The position numbers and the translations under genes were made by a program. Below, piece by piece: positions 8,360 to 16,955 of a stretch of 64,000 nt of DNA. The notes beneath the pieces were generated by a model, which did not search any database, was not told the origin of the DNA, and was given only the letters and a program-made list of their open reading frames with translations. The stretch comes from Actinotalea solisilvae (GTDB lineage Bacteria > Actinomycetota > Actinomycetes > Actinomycetales > Cellulomonadaceae). The stretch's first letter is position 1. The number at the start of each line of letters is the position of its first letter. Location of the stretch: positions 1 to 64,000 of the forward strand of contig NZ_JADDKQ010000004.1 in the NCBI RefSeq assembly GCF_016464425.1, read 5' to 3'.

Positions 8360-9820
8360 ATGGCGACGCCCGGCGCGGTGCCCGCGAGCATGGCCAAGCG
8401 ACTGCTCGCGGCCGTGATCGACGGCGCCGCGGCGATGCTGCTCGGCGGCGCGTTCGTCGTCACCGGGCTGCTCCCGGTCGTCGAGGCCGTGCGGTCCGGC
8501 TCGGCCGCGGTCCCGCCGACGTCGCCCCTCGTGGTCGTCGGGTACGTCCTCGTCCTGGCGCTCGCGGCGTTCCAGTGGTGGTTCCAGGGCGCGCGCGGCT
8601 ACACGATCGGCAAGCGGCTCGTCGGCCTGCGCACGCTCGCGGCGACGACCGGTCGCCCGATCGGGCTCGGCAAGGCGTTCGTCCGGCTCCTCGTCCCGGC
8701 CGCCGGGTCGCTCGCGTGCGGCGTCGGCCAGGCGCTCGTCTACGCGTCGCCCTTCTTCGACGGGACGGGCCGCCGGCAGGGCTGGCACGACAAGGCGGCG
8801 GGCTCGATGGTCTTCGACGTGGCGGTCGGCGTCGACCCCGCGGAGGCGTCCGCGTCGGCGCCCGACGTCGCGCGCCGGATCGACGGCCTGCTCGCCCCGG
8901 CCGCGCCCGCGACGCCGCGTCCGCCCGTGTCCGGCGCCCCCGGGGCCGCGCTGCCCGTCGGCCCGGTGCCGTCCGACCCGCGCGGCGCGGTGCCGCCGCC
9001 CCCGCCGCCCCCGCCGCCGCCGTCGTCGGCGCCCGACGAGCCGCGGCCGGGCCCGCTGCTCGCGCCCCGCCTCCCGCTGACCCCCCCGGGCGCGGGCGCT
9101 GCGCCCGCCGGCCCGCCGCCGGCACCCGCTCCGGCGCCGGCTCCTGCCCCCGTCACGTCGGTCCCCGTCACCTCCGTCCCCGTCGCCCCGGCGCCCGGCC
9201 CGGCCGGCCCGCCGGCGCCCGCACCTGCGGTGCCGGACGGCACGGGGATCATCTCGTCGGTCCCCGTCGCGACGTCGCGCCCGCAGCACCGCCTCGGCGA
9301 GCCGTCCGAGCACGACACGGCGCCGTCGGAGGTGGCGTCCGCGCCCGAGGCGTCGGATGCTGCTCTGGTGACCTCGCCACAGCAGGGCGTCCAGCCCCTG
9401 CCGCCCCTCGACGACGACGTGGAGCGCACGCGCCTCGGCCACGCCAGCCGGCTGTCGGTGCCCGAGGTGGAGCGCACCGGTCGCGGCGCGCCGCGCGCGA
9501 CGCTCCAGCTGTGGGACGGCCGGACGCTCACGCTCGAGGGCACGGCCCTCGTCGGTCGCAACCCCGCCCCGCGCGACGGCGAGGCCGAGCCGGACCAGCT
9601 GCTCGCGGTGCCGGACCCGGGCCGGTCCGTCTCCAAGACGCACCTCGTGCTCGGCGTCGACACCGACGGCGTGTGGCTGCGCGACCGCAACTCCACCAAC
9701 GGCACCGTGGTGACGCTCGGCGACGGTCAGCAGATCCTCTGCGCGCCCGAGCAGAAGGTGCGCGTGCCCGACCGCGCGTCCGTCGCGTTCGGGGACTTCT
9801 GGCTCACGGTCGCCGGCTGA
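8360..9820 (+). CDS. RDD membrane domain - Pro-rich linker - FHA domain protein
   Basis: This is a 486-residue fusion. Residues 10-155 form an RDD-type membrane domain (KRLLAAVIDGAAAML, then TIGKRLVGLR and QGWHDKAAGSMV). Residues 175-365 are Pro/Ala-rich with a poly-Pro run. Residues 375-486 form an FHA phosphothreonine-binding domain with GRNP, SVSKTHL and NSTNGT in the usual order. The ATG at 8360 follows AGGAAGAGG. FHA domains bind phosphorylated Thr on partners of Ser/Thr kinases, and EccC-linked FHA proteins occur in type VII systems. Its position after mycP suggests phospho-dependent control of secretion, which is inference. The gene ends 17 bases inside the convergent rarD-like gene. 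Confidence 0.85.
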   Translation: MATPGAVPASMAKRLLAAVIDGAAAMLLGGAFVVTGLLPVVEAVRSGSAAVPPTSPLVVVGYVLVLALAAFQWWFQGARGYTIGKRLVGLRTLAATTGRPIGLGKAFVRLLVPAAGSLACGVGQALVYASPFFDGTGRRQGWHDKAAGSMVFDVAVGVDPAEASASAPDVARRIDGLLAPAAPATPRPPVSGAPGAALPVGPVPSDPRGAVPPPPPPPPPPSSAPDEPRPGPLLAPRLPLTPPGAGAAPAGPPPAPAPAPAPAPVTSVPVTSVPVAPAPGPAGPPAPAPAVPDGTGIISSVPVATSRPQHRLGEPSEHDTAPSEVASAPEASDAALVTSPQQGVQPLPPLDDDVERTRLGHASRLSVPEVERTGRGAPRATLQLWDGRTLTLEGTALVGRNPAPRDGEAEPDQLLAVPDPGRSVSKTHLVLGVDTDGVWLRDRNSTNGTVVTLGDGQQILCAPEQKVRVPDRASVAFGDFWLTVAG

Positions 9821-10727
9821 ACGGTCGCGTCTGGCGCAGGCCGTCCGCGGTGAGCACGACGAGCGCGAGCCAGACGAGCCCGAAGCCGACCCACCGCGCG
9901 AGCGGCATCTCCTCGCCGAACCAGAGCACGCCGACGAGGAACTGCAGCGTCGGGGCGAGGTACTGGAGCATGCCGACGACGCTCAGGGGCAGCCGCCGCG
10001 CGGCGCCGCCGAACAGCAGGAGCGGCACGGCCGTGATGACGCCGGACGCCACGAGCGCGGCCGCGTGGCCCGCGCCGTGGGCGCCGAAGGCGGCCGAGCC
10101 GGTCGCCGCCAGCCACCCGAGGTAGGCGAGCGCCACGGGCGACAGCACCGCGGTCTCGACCGCGAGGCTCGCGACGGCCGGCACGGTGCGCCCGACGCGG
10201 TTCTTGATGAGGCCGTAGAGCCCGAAGGTCACGGCGAGCGTGAGCGCGATCCACGGCAGGCGGCCCACGCCGACCGTGATGACGACGACCGCAGCGGCGC
10301 CGACGCCGAGCGCGACCCACTGCGCACGCCGCAGGCGCTCGCCGAGCGCGAGGACCGCGAGCGCGACCGTGACCAGCGGGTTGATGTAGTAGCCGAGCGC
10401 GGTGTCGACGGTGTGGCCGGTGAGCACGCCGTGGACGAAGACCAGCCAGTTGACGGCCACGAGCGCGCCGGCGCCGGCCAGGGTGCCGAACATCCGCCGG
10501 TCCCGCAGCGCGCGCGTGAACGCGGACCACCCGCCGGTGAGCGGCAGCAGGACGAGGCAGAAGAGCAGCGACCACACGACGCGGTGGGCGATGATCTCGA
10601 CCGGACCCGCGGGCGCCAGCAGGGGGAAGTACAGGGGCAGGAAGCCCCAGAGCAGGTACGCCCCGAGCCCGAGGGCGAGGCCCGTGCGGTCCAGCGGGGC
10701 GGTCGACGGGTCCCCGGGCGAGCGCAC
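9804..10727 (-). CDS. rarD: RarD-type EamA/DMT family permease
   Basis: This 307-residue protein has ten predicted membrane helices in two EamA repeats. It shows the RarD signature near the N terminus (AYLLWGFLPLYF, then EIIAHRVVWSLLF) and GYYINPLV in the middle. RarD proteins are drug/metabolite-superfamily exporters, named for a chloramphenicol-related phenotype in Pseudomonas; the substrate here is unknown. The GTG at 10727 is the first possible start and has only a weak ribosome-binding site. Its 3' end overlaps the convergent RDD-FHA gene by 17 bases. It has no obvious link to its neighbours. Confidence 0.88.
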   Translation of the reverse strand: MRSPGDPSTAPLDRTGLALGLGAYLLWGFLPLYFPLLAPAGPVEIIAHRVVWSLLFCLVLLPLTGGWSAFTRALRDRRMFGTLAGAGALVAVNWLVFVHGVLTGHTVDTALGYYINPLVTVALAVLALGERLRRAQWVALGVGAAAVVVITVGVGRLPWIALTLAVTFGLYGLIKNRVGRTVPAVASLAVETAVLSPVALAYLGWLAATGSAAFGAHGAGHAAALVASGVITAVPLLLFGGAARRLPLSVVGMLQYLAPTLQFLVGVLWFGEEMPLARWVGFGLVWLALVVLTADGLRQTRPFSRRP

Positions 10728-10833
10728 CGGCCCAACCTACGCCCGCCTACACTGACCTCAGCGTCCTGGTGCGGCGCGCCGTCGCCAGGGCGACCGGCGC
10801 CCCGCCGTCCCCCATCGGAAGGCACCACTGCCC

Positions 10834-12195
10834 GTGAGCAGCACCCGCCCCCTGCGAGTCGCCGTGGTCGGCGCCGGGCCGGCCGGCATCTACGCGTCCG
10901 ACATCCTCTCGAAGTCCGGGCTCGAGGTCTCCATCGACCTGTTCGAGCGGCTGCCCGCGCCGTTCGGCCTCGTGCGCTACGGCGTCGCGCCGGACCACCC
11001 GCGCATCAAGCAGATCATCGTGGCGCTGCACAAGATCCTCGACCGGGGGGACATCCGGCTCCTCAGCAACGTCGACTACGGCACCGACCTGGACCTGGAC
11101 GACCTGCGTCGCTTCTACGACGCGGTGATCTTCTCCACGGGTGCGATCCGTGACGCCGAGCTGCCGATCCCGGGCATCGACCTGCCCGGCTCCTTCGGCG
11201 CGGCGGACTTCGTCTCCTGGTACGACGGCCACCCGGACGTGCCGCGCACGTGGCCGCTCGAGGCGAGGTCCATCGCCGTGATCGGGGCCGGCAACGTCGC
11301 GCTCGACGTCGCGCGCATCCTCGCCAAGCACCCCGAGGACCTGCTGCCGACGGAGATCCCCGACAACGTCCACCAGGGTCTCCTCGCGAGCCCGGTGACC
11401 GACGTCCACGTGTTCGCGCGCCGCGGGCCGGCGCAGGTGAAGTTCAGCCCGCTCGAGCTGCGCGAGCTCGGCCACGTGCGCGACGTCGACGTCGTCGTCT
11501 ACCCCGAGGACTTCGACTTCGACGAGGGCTCGATGGCGGCGATCCACTCGTCGAACCAGACCAAGCAGGTCGTCAAGACCCTCACGGACTGGACGCTCAA
11601 GGAGCCCGAGGAGCTCACGGCGAGCCGGCGCATCCACCTGCACTTCCTGCACAAGCCGGTCGCCGTGCTCGGCGAGGACCACGTCACCGGGCTCCGCACC
11701 GAGCGGACGGTCCTCACGGGCGACGGCTCGGTCGCCGGCACGGGGCAGATGCACGACTGGCCGGTCGAGGCCGTCTACCGCGCGGTCGGCTACTTCGGCT
11801 CCCCGCTGCCGGGACTGCCGTTCGACGAGGTCGGCGGCGTCGTCCCCAACCGCGAGGGGCGCGTGGTCGAGGCCGACGGCGAGCCGCTGCGCGGCGTCTA
11901 CACGACCGGCTGGATCAAGCGCGGCCCGGTGGGGCTCATCGGCCACACCAAGTCGGACGCCACCGAGACGATCAAGCACCTCGTGTCCGACGTCGAGGAC
12001 CTGCCGCGCGCCGTCGAGCCCGACCCGGACGCCGTCACGGCGTTCCTCACCGAGCGCGGCGTCGGCCACGTCGAGTGGTCGGGCTGGATGCTGCTCGACG
12101 CCTACGAGCAGTCGCTGGGCGAGCCACACGGCCGCGAGCGGATCAAGGTCGTCCCGCGCGAGGACATGCTCGCAGTCATCCGCGGCGAGGGCTGA
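10834..12195 (+). CDS. fprA: Ferredoxin/adrenodoxin-type NADP+ reductase FprA
   Basis: This 453-residue flavoprotein passes electrons between NADPH and ferredoxin. The FAD-binding Rossmann motif is GAGPAGIYA (about 14-22), followed by the family's APFGLVRYGVAPDHP segment. The NADPH site is GAGNVALDVAR (about 151-161), and the C-terminal TGWIKRGPVGLIGHTKSDA stretch is characteristic of adrenodoxin reductase-like FprA. The start is GTG at 10834. It appears monocistronic and is closed by a hairpin just after the stop. It probably supplies reduced ferredoxin to iron-sulfur or P450 enzymes encoded elsewhere. Confidence 0.95.
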   Translation: MSSTRPLRVAVVGAGPAGIYASDILSKSGLEVSIDLFERLPAPFGLVRYGVAPDHPRIKQIIVALHKILDRGDIRLLSNVDYGTDLDLDDLRRFYDAVIFSTGAIRDAELPIPGIDLPGSFGAADFVSWYDGHPDVPRTWPLEARSIAVIGAGNVALDVARILAKHPEDLLPTEIPDNVHQGLLASPVTDVHVFARRGPAQVKFSPLELRELGHVRDVDVVVYPEDFDFDEGSMAAIHSSNQTKQVVKTLTDWTLKEPEELTASRRIHLHFLHKPVAVLGEDHVTGLRTERTVLTGDGSVAGTGQMHDWPVEAVYRAVGYFGSPLPGLPFDEVGGVVPNREGRVVEADGEPLRGVYTTGWIKRGPVGLIGHTKSDATETIKHLVSDVEDLPRAVEPDPDAVTAFLTERGVGHVEWSGWMLLDAYEQSLGEPHGRERIKVVPREDMLAVIRGEG

Positions 12196-12230
12196 CCCGC
12201 CCCCACCCGCTCCAGTTCGTGGGGGGCGGG
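12196..12230. terminator. Hairpin between convergent fprA and ABC transporter genes
   Basis: An 11-bp GC stem (CCCGCCCCCAC, 12196-12206, with 12219-12230, one bulged G) begins right after the fprA stop and ends 8 bases before the converging gene's stop. It probably terminates both strands. There is no U-tract, as is common in actinobacteria. Confidence 0.6.
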
Positions 12231-12238
12231 GGGTGAGG

Positions 12239-12988
12239 TCAGGCGAGGCGGCGGAGGAACTCGCGCGTGCGCTGCTGCTGGGGGTCGCCCAGCACCTGGT
12301 CCGGCGTGCCGCGCTCGTGGACGCGGCCGGCGTGCAGGAAGCACACCTCGTCGGCGACGTGACGGGCGAAGCCCATCTCGTGCGTCGCGACGAGCATCGT
12401 CATGCCCTCGGCCTTGAGCTCGACGAGCAGGTCGAGCACCTCGCCGACCAGCTCCGGGTCCAGCGCACTCGTCACCTCGTCGAGGAGCATGAGCCGCGGC
12501 GACGAGACGAGCGCGCGCGCGATCGCGACGCGCTGCTGCTGACCGCCCGAGAGCTCGTCCGGGAAGGCGCTCGCGCGTGACCCCAGGCCCACGCGGTCGA
12601 GGATGGCGCGGGCGCGCTCCTCCGCCTCGGCGCGGGGGACGCGGTGCACCAGGCGCGACGCGAGCGTGACGTTGTCGAGCACCCGCATGTGCGGGAAGAG
12701 GTTGTACGCCTGGAAGACCATGCCCATCCGGGCGCGGTCGGCGTCGGCGTCGCGCCGTGGGTCGGTGATGTCCTCGCCCTCGAGCAGCACGACGCCGTCG
12801 TCGACCTCCTCGAGCAGGTCGACCGTCCGCAGGAGCGTCGACTTGCCGGAGCCCGAGGCGCCGATGAGCACGACGCAGCGGTGGGCGTCGACGTCGAGGT
12901 CGATGCCGTCCAGCACGACCGTCGCGCCGAACGCCTTGCGCACGCCGCGGATGCTCAGGAGCGGCTCGCCGGCCGCGGCCGCGGTCAC
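12239..12988 (-). CDS. Polar amino-acid ABC transporter ATP-binding protein
   Basis: This 249-residue ATPase has Walker A GASGSGKST (about 43-51), a Q-loop in VFQAYNLFPHM, signature LSGGQQQRVAIARAL, Walker B LMLLDEVTSALD and a switch histidine in VATHEMGFA. FQAYNLFPHM and the EVTSALDPELVGEVL stretch are typical of the GlnQ/HisP branch that imports polar amino acids. The GTG start overlaps the permease stop by four bases. It is the last gene of a binding protein - permease - ATPase operon. The substrate is not decided by sequence. Confidence 0.92.
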   Translation of the reverse strand: MTAAAAGEPLLSIRGVRKAFGATVVLDGIDLDVDAHRCVVLIGASGSGKSTLLRTVDLLEEVDDGVVLLEGEDITDPRRDADADRARMGMVFQAYNLFPHMRVLDNVTLASRLVHRVPRAEAEERARAILDRVGLGSRASAFPDELSGGQQQRVAIARALVSSPRLMLLDEVTSALDPELVGEVLDLLVELKAEGMTMLVATHEMGFARHVADEVCFLHAGRVHERGTPDQVLGDPQQQRTREFLRRLA

Positions 12989-13854
12989 CGGAGCGGCCCC
13001 GCGCCCGCGACGCCTGCGGTCGCACCCAGCCAGCCGCTGCGGCGCGAGAGCGCCTCGGTGAAGCGCGTGAGCGGCACGGTGAGCAGGACGAAGAGGAACC
13101 CGGCCACCACGTAGGGCGTGAAGTTCGCGTTGACCGACGTCTGGATCTGCGCCGCCCGGACCGCGTCGATCGCGCCGAGGATCGAGATGAGCCCCGAGTC
13201 CTTCTGGAGCGCGACGAGGTCGTTGAGCAGCGCCGGGACGACGCGCCGCACGGCCTGCGGCAGCACGACGGTCCGCATCGTCTGCGCCCGGCTCAGGCCG
13301 AGCGAGCGCGCGGCGGCGACCTGGGACGGGTGGACGGACTCGATCCCCGCGCGGAACACCTCGGCCACGTAGGCCGAGTAGGTGAGCACGAGCGCGAGGC
13401 CGCCGAGGACGACGGCCTGGGTGGGGATGCCCTGGAGCCGCAGCCCGGGCAGACCGAAGCCGACGAGCAGCAGCACGAGGATGAGGGGCAGCCCGCGGAA
13501 GACGTCGACGTAGGCCGTCGCCGCCGCGCGCAGCGGGAAGAAGACGGGCCCGCGGAGCGTGCGCGCCACCGCGAGGGCCAGCGCCACCACGACGATGACG
13601 ACCGCGCACACCGCCATGACGCGCAGGTTGAGCCACAGCCCCTCGAGCACCGCGGGCAGCGAGGCGAGCGCGACCTCGGGGTCGAAGAAGGACTGCCGCA
13701 CGCGCGGCCAACCGGGCGACCGGACGAGCGCGAGGACGGCGACGCCGGTGAGCGCGACGGTGCTGAGCACCGCCACGAGGGTCGAGCGCCGTGCCTGACC
13801 GCGGCGGTACGCGAGCCGCTCGACCTGCAGGGCCGACGGCGACCAGCCGCTCAC
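12985..13854 (-). CDS. Polar amino-acid ABC transporter permease
   Basis: This 289-residue membrane protein has an N-terminal helix at about 27-45, four or five further helices, and the EAA-type loop AAARSLGLSRAQTMRTVVLP (about 180-199), with VFRGLPLILVLLLVGFG before it, as in HisM/GlnP permeases. It starts with GTG at 13854 and is coupled by a GTGA overlap to the ATPase. It has 57 bases between it and the binding-protein gene upstream. Only one permease gene is present, so it probably acts as a homodimer. Confidence 0.92.
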   Translation of the reverse strand: MSGWSPSALQVERLAYRRGQARRSTLVAVLSTVALTGVAVLALVRSPGWPRVRQSFFDPEVALASLPAVLEGLWLNLRVMAVCAVVIVVVALALAVARTLRGPVFFPLRAAATAYVDVFRGLPLILVLLLVGFGLPGLRLQGIPTQAVVLGGLALVLTYSAYVAEVFRAGIESVHPSQVAAARSLGLSRAQTMRTVVLPQAVRRVVPALLNDLVALQKDSGLISILGAIDAVRAAQIQTSVNANFTPYVVAGFLFVLLTVPLTRFTEALSRRSGWLGATAGVAGAGPLR

Positions 13855-13911
13855 CTCACGCCCCGGGGGCGACGCGCGCGGGGGAGCGGCGGCACCGGCC
13901 GGGCCGGGTCG

Positions 13912-14766
13912 TCACTCGAGGACCGGCGCGCCGGCGGCGTCGGTGAGCCACTGCGCCTCGAGCTCGGCGAGCGTGCCGTCCTCGCGCAGGGCGTCGACGG
14001 CCGCCGTGACGTCCGCGGTGAGCGCGCTGCCCTTGTCGAGCACGAGCCCGAACTGGTCCGGCGAGTCGCCGGCGGGCAGCTGGCCCACGAGCACGCCCCC
14101 GTCGAGCTCGGCGGCCGTGATGTAGAGCGCCGTGGGCAGGTCGACGACGATCGCGTCGACGAGCCCGGCCGTGAGCGCCTGCTTCACCTGGTCGTTGTCG
14201 TTGAAGAGCTGCACGGCGGTGGTCGGGGCGATGGACGCCTCGGCGACCTGCGCGCTCGTCGTGCCGACCATCGCGCCGATCCGCAGCGCGGCGAGGTCGG
14301 CGAGCGAGGCGGCGTCGGCCGCGGCGCTGCCCTCGACGGTCACGACGGCCTGCGCCGTGTCGTAGTAGCTCGAGGAGAAGTCGAGGTTCTCGCGACGCTC
14401 GTCGCTGATCGAGACCTGGTTGATCGCGACGTCGAACGGCTTGGCGCCCGGCGCGATGATCTGGTCGAACGTCACGGTGACCCACTCGACCTGGTCGGCC
14501 GCGAAGCCCAGCTCCTCGGCGACCGCGTACGCGACCGCCGACTCGAAGCCCTCGCCGCTGGTCGGGTCGTTGTCGACGACCCACGGCTCGTAGGCCGGGT
14601 CGGACGTGCCGATCGTCAGGACCCCCTCGGCGAGCGTCGGCAGCGACGCGTCGCCACCCTCGGCGCCCGCGGTCGGGTCGGCGCCGCCGCCCTCCTCGAC
14701 GGGTGCACACGCGCCGAGCGCCAGGGCGCTCGCGGCGGCCAGGACGATCAGGGAGGCGGTGCGCAC
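13912..14766 (-). CDS. Amino-acid ABC transporter substrate-binding lipoprotein
   Basis: This 284-residue protein has a lipoprotein signal peptide ending in the lipobox LGAC (Cys20), a short Gly/Ala-rich linker, then an SBP_bac_3 domain: GVLTIGTSDPAYEPW near 48-62, FDVAINQVSISDER in the middle and a conserved C-terminal LREDGTLAELEAQWL. It captures the substrate outside the cell for the permease and ATPase downstream. The GTG at 14766 is preceded by AGGAGTT. It is the first gene of the operon. Family features suggest a polar amino acid; the exact ligand cannot be read. Confidence 0.92.
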   Translation of the reverse strand: MRTASLIVLAAASALALGACAPVEEGGGADPTAGAEGGDASLPTLAEGVLTIGTSDPAYEPWVVDNDPTSGEGFESAVAYAVAEELGFAADQVEWVTVTFDQIIAPGAKPFDVAINQVSISDERRENLDFSSSYYDTAQAVVTVEGSAAADAASLADLAALRIGAMVGTTSAQVAEASIAPTTAVQLFNDNDQVKQALTAGLVDAIVVDLPTALYITAAELDGGVLVGQLPAGDSPDQFGLVLDKGSALTADVTAAVDALREDGTLAELEAQWLTDAAGAPVLE

Positions 14767-14921
14767 GGGGAACTCCTGCGTTTCGAGACGGGGATGACCG
14801 ACGGGTGGACGGCCGGCGGCCAGCGTACCGGGAACCGGGCCCGTGCCCCGAGCGTTCTCCCAGGCAGGAGCGCCGGTCGTCGGGCATCCTCGGGTGAGCG
14901 GGTCGGGCAGGGAGGAGTCAC

Positions 14922-15794
14922 GTGGGACGCCGGCACGTCAACGGGCTCAAGACGGCGCTGCTGTTCGGCGCGCTCTGGGGGCTCCTGCTCGGGGTGGGGT
15001 CGCTCGTCGGGCGCGCTCAGTACCTCTGGCTCTTCGCCGGCCTCGGCGTCGTCGGCACGGCGTACGGGTACTGGAACTCCGACCGGATCGCGATCCGCGC
15101 GATGCACGCCCGGCCCGTGAGCGAGATCGAGCAGCCCGCGATGCACCGCATCGTGCGCGAGCTCTCGACCGCCGCGCGCCAGCCGATGCCCCGCCTCTAC
15201 GTCTCGCCCACGGCGGCGCCCAACGCGTTCGCGACCGGCCGCAGCCCCCGGCACGCCGCCGTGTGCTGCACCGAGGGCATCCTCGCGCTGCTGGACGAGC
15301 GCGAGCTGCGGGGCGTGCTCGGCCACGAGCTCATGCACGTCTACCACCGCGACATCCTCACGTCGTCGGTCGCCGCGGCGTTCGCGGGCATGATCACGGC
15401 CCTGGCGCAGTTCCTCATGTTCTTCGGGGGAGGGGACCGCGACCGCGGCGGCAACCCGGTCGCGATGCTCGCGATGGTCGTCCTCGCCCCTGTCGCCGCG
15501 ATGCTCGTCCAGCTCGCCGTGAGCCGCACGCGCGAGTACGACGCCGACGAGGACGGCGCGCGCCTGACAGGGGACCCCCTGGCGCTGGCGTCCGCCCTGG
15601 CCAAGCTCGAGCGCGGCACGCAGCGCGCCCCGCTGCCCGCGAACCGCGACCTCGTGGACGTGTCGCACCTCATGATCGCCCACCCGTTCCGCGCCGGCGG
15701 GATGGCGAACCTGTTCGCGACGCACCCGCCGATGGCGCAGCGGATCGCGCGGCTGCAGGAGATGGCGGGCCACGGCGGCGTCGTCCGCGACTGA
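14922..15794 (+). CDS. htpX: HtpX-type membrane zinc metalloprotease
   Basis: This is a 290-residue M48 protease. Two N-terminal membrane helices (about 10-45) are followed by the zinc motif HELMH (about 133-137, HExxH) and two further helices. The third zinc ligand is a Glu in the [11 protein letters not shown] segment. HtpX degrades damaged membrane proteins with its active site facing the cytoplasm. The GTG start follows GGAGGAG. It stands alone, 155 bases from the divergent ABC operon, and is followed by a strong terminator. Length and motifs are typical. Confidence 0.95.
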   Translation: MGRRHVNGLKTALLFGALWGLLLGVGSLVGRAQYLWLFAGLGVVGTAYGYWNSDRIAIRAMHARPVSEIEQPAMHRIVRELSTAARQPMPRLYVSPTAAPNAFATGRSPRHAAVCCTEGILALLDERELRGVLGHELMHVYHRDILTSSVAAAFAGMITALAQFLMFFGGGDRDRGGNPVAMLAMVVLAPVAAMLVQLAVSRTREYDADEDGARLTGDPLALASALAKLERGTQRAPLPANRDLVDVSHLMIAHPFRAGGMANLFATHPPMAQRIARLQEMAGHGGVVRD

Positions 15795-15838
15795 CCCGCA
15801 CCGCCCCGGGCACGCCGCCGGGGGCGCGGCGGCGACGC

Positions 15839-15880
15839 ACGAACGCCCCGTCCCGGCCGGGGCCGGTGCGGGGCGTTCGT
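15839..15880. terminator. Bidirectional terminator between htpX and tRNA-Tyr
   Basis: A perfect 12-bp stem (ACGAACGCCCCG, 15839-15850, with 15869-15880) encloses a GC-rich loop that can itself pair. It lies between the rightward htpX and the leftward tRNA-Tyr, so it can end transcription from both sides. Confidence 0.8.
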
Positions 15881-15886
15881 CGCGGG

Positions 15887-15968
15887 TGGCAGGTGAGGGA
15901 TTCGAACCCCCGTAGCATGACGCGGCTGATTTACAGTCAGCTCCCTTTGGCCGCTCGGGCAACCTGCC
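15887..15968 (-). tRNA. tRNA-Tyr (anticodon GTA)
   Basis: On the minus strand the acceptor stem GGCAGGT pairs with ACCTGCC, with discriminator A at 15887. The anticodon loop CTGTAAA gives GTA, and a long variable arm makes it class II, as expected for bacterial tRNA-Tyr. The length is 82 nt and CCA is not encoded. Confidence 0.95.
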
Positions 15969-15982
15969 AGGGTGCGGATGGA

Positions 15983-16012
15983 AGGATAGCAACTCCGCGC
16001 GGCCTCGCTGCA
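15983..16012 (-). promoter_or_regulatory. Candidate promoter of tRNA-Tyr
   Basis: On the minus strand TGCAGC (16012-16007), an 18-base spacer and TATCCT (15988-15983) with an upstream TG give an extended -10 placed about 15 bases before the tRNA 5' end. Confidence 0.45.
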
Positions 16013-16088
16013 CACGGCACCGTCGGGGCGCCACGGCCCGCGCGCCGGACCACGGCCGGAGCACCGGCCCGGACCCAGGAGGACAGAC

Positions 16089-16580
16089 ATGGCATCGGAG
16101 TCGTCGTTCGACGTCGTCAGCAAGGTGGACCGCCAGGAGGTCGACAACGCGCTCAACCAGGCCGCGAAGGAGATCGCGCAGCGGTACGACTTCAAGAACG
16201 TCGGGGCGTCCATCGCGTGGAGCGGGGACGCGATCGTCATGACCGCGAACTCCGAGGAGCGCGTCAAGGCCGTCCTCGACGTCTTCGAGACCAAGCTCAT
16301 CAAGCGCGGGATCTCGCTCAAGGCGCTCGACACGGGCGAGCCCAAGGCGTCGGGCAAGGAGTACCGCCTCGCCGCGACCCTCAAGGAGGGGCTCGGCAGC
16401 GAGGACGCCAAGAAGATCTCGAAGATCATCCGCGACGAGGGCCCCAAGGGCGTCAAGTCGCAGATCACGGGCGACGAGCTGCGCGTCTCGGCCAAGAGCC
16501 GCGACGACCTCCAGGCCGTCATCGCGCTGCTCAAGGGCTCGGACCTCGACGTCGCGCTCCAGTTCGTCAACTACCGCTGA
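16089..16580 (+). CDS. yajQ: YajQ family nucleotide-binding protein
   Basis: This 163-residue protein is typical YajQ (UPF0234): [19 protein letters not shown] at the N terminus, QRYDFKN, a central KRGISLKAL segment and the closing [13 protein letters not shown]. The fold is two ferredoxin-like domains. Homologues bind nucleotides, and a Xanthomonas member binds cyclic di-GMP; the role in actinobacteria is unclear. The ATG at 16089 follows AGGAGGA. It lies alone between tRNA genes. Confidence 0.95.
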   Translation: MASESSFDVVSKVDRQEVDNALNQAAKEIAQRYDFKNVGASIAWSGDAIVMTANSEERVKAVLDVFETKLIKRGISLKALDTGEPKASGKEYRLAATLKEGLGSEDAKKISKIIRDEGPKGVKSQITGDELRVSAKSRDDLQAVIALLKGSDLDVALQFVNYR

Positions 16581-16621
16581 CGGGCCCGGCCCGCGGGAGA
16601 GCGGCGCGGGGGAGGCCCGAT

Positions 16622-16651
16622 TTCACGGGCACCGCGAGGCCCGTGTACCCT
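16622..16651 (+). promoter_or_regulatory. Candidate promoter of the tRNA-Thr/tRNA-Met/rpmG unit
   Basis: TTCACG (16622-16627), an 18-base spacer and TACCCT (16646-16651) end 10 bases before the tRNA-Thr 5' end. The -35 is imperfect. tRNA-Met and rpmG follow without another obvious promoter. Confidence 0.4.
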
Positions 16652-16661
16652 GGCACGCGCT

Positions 16662-16734
16662 GCCCCGATAGCTCAGTCGGCAGAGCGTCTCCATGGTAAG
16701 GAGAAGGTCAAGGGTTCGATTCCCTTTCGGGGCT
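16662..16734 (+). tRNA. tRNA-Thr (anticodon GGT)
   Basis: The acceptor stem GCCCCGA pairs with TCGGGGC, with discriminator T at 16734. The anticodon stem TCTCC/GGAGA encloses the loop ATGGTAA, giving GGT. The T-loop is TTCGATT. The length is 73 nt, without an encoded CCA. Confidence 0.95.
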
Positions 16735-16799
16735 CTGTTGGTGCCTGGACACCGTCACCGCACGTACAGCGTGCACCGGCGTGCCAGGGCACCGATAGT

Positions 16800-16876
16800 G
16801 GCGGGGTAGCTCAGGTGGTTAGAGCACACGACTCATAATCGTGGTGTCGCGGGTTCGAGTCCCGCCCTCGCTACCA
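16800..16876 (+). tRNA. tRNA-Met (anticodon CAT), elongator type
   Basis: The acceptor strand GGCGGGG pairs with CCTCGCT (a G-U first pair), followed by an encoded ACCA end. The anticodon stem CACGA/TCGTG encloses CTCATAA, giving CAT. It lacks the three G-C pairs of initiator tRNA, so it is elongator Met; a lysidine-modified tRNA-Ile cannot be fully excluded by eye. It lies 79 bases before rpmG. Confidence 0.9.
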
Positions 16877-16955
16877 CAGTGGACAGGCGTTCCGGCGGAC
16901 GGCCGGACGCATCAGACGTAGGCGCCGTTCGACCGGCGCGAGAGGTGGCAAGACC

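Noticed and set aside
13330-15120. A 596-codon plus-strand frame opposite the amino-acid transporter genes
   Set aside because: The three transporter genes on the minus strand have lipobox, permease loop and Walker motifs; the antisense frame has none.
16740-16793. Long imperfect stem between tRNA-Thr and tRNA-Met
   Set aside because: It pairs GGTGCCTGG with CCAGGGCACC around a GCACG/CGTGC stem, but this is ordinary spacer structure for tRNA processing and I could not assign it a separate function.
16800-16876. tRNA with CAT anticodon as initiator tRNA
   Set aside because: The anticodon stem lacks the three consecutive G-C pairs of initiator tRNA, so it is the elongator type.
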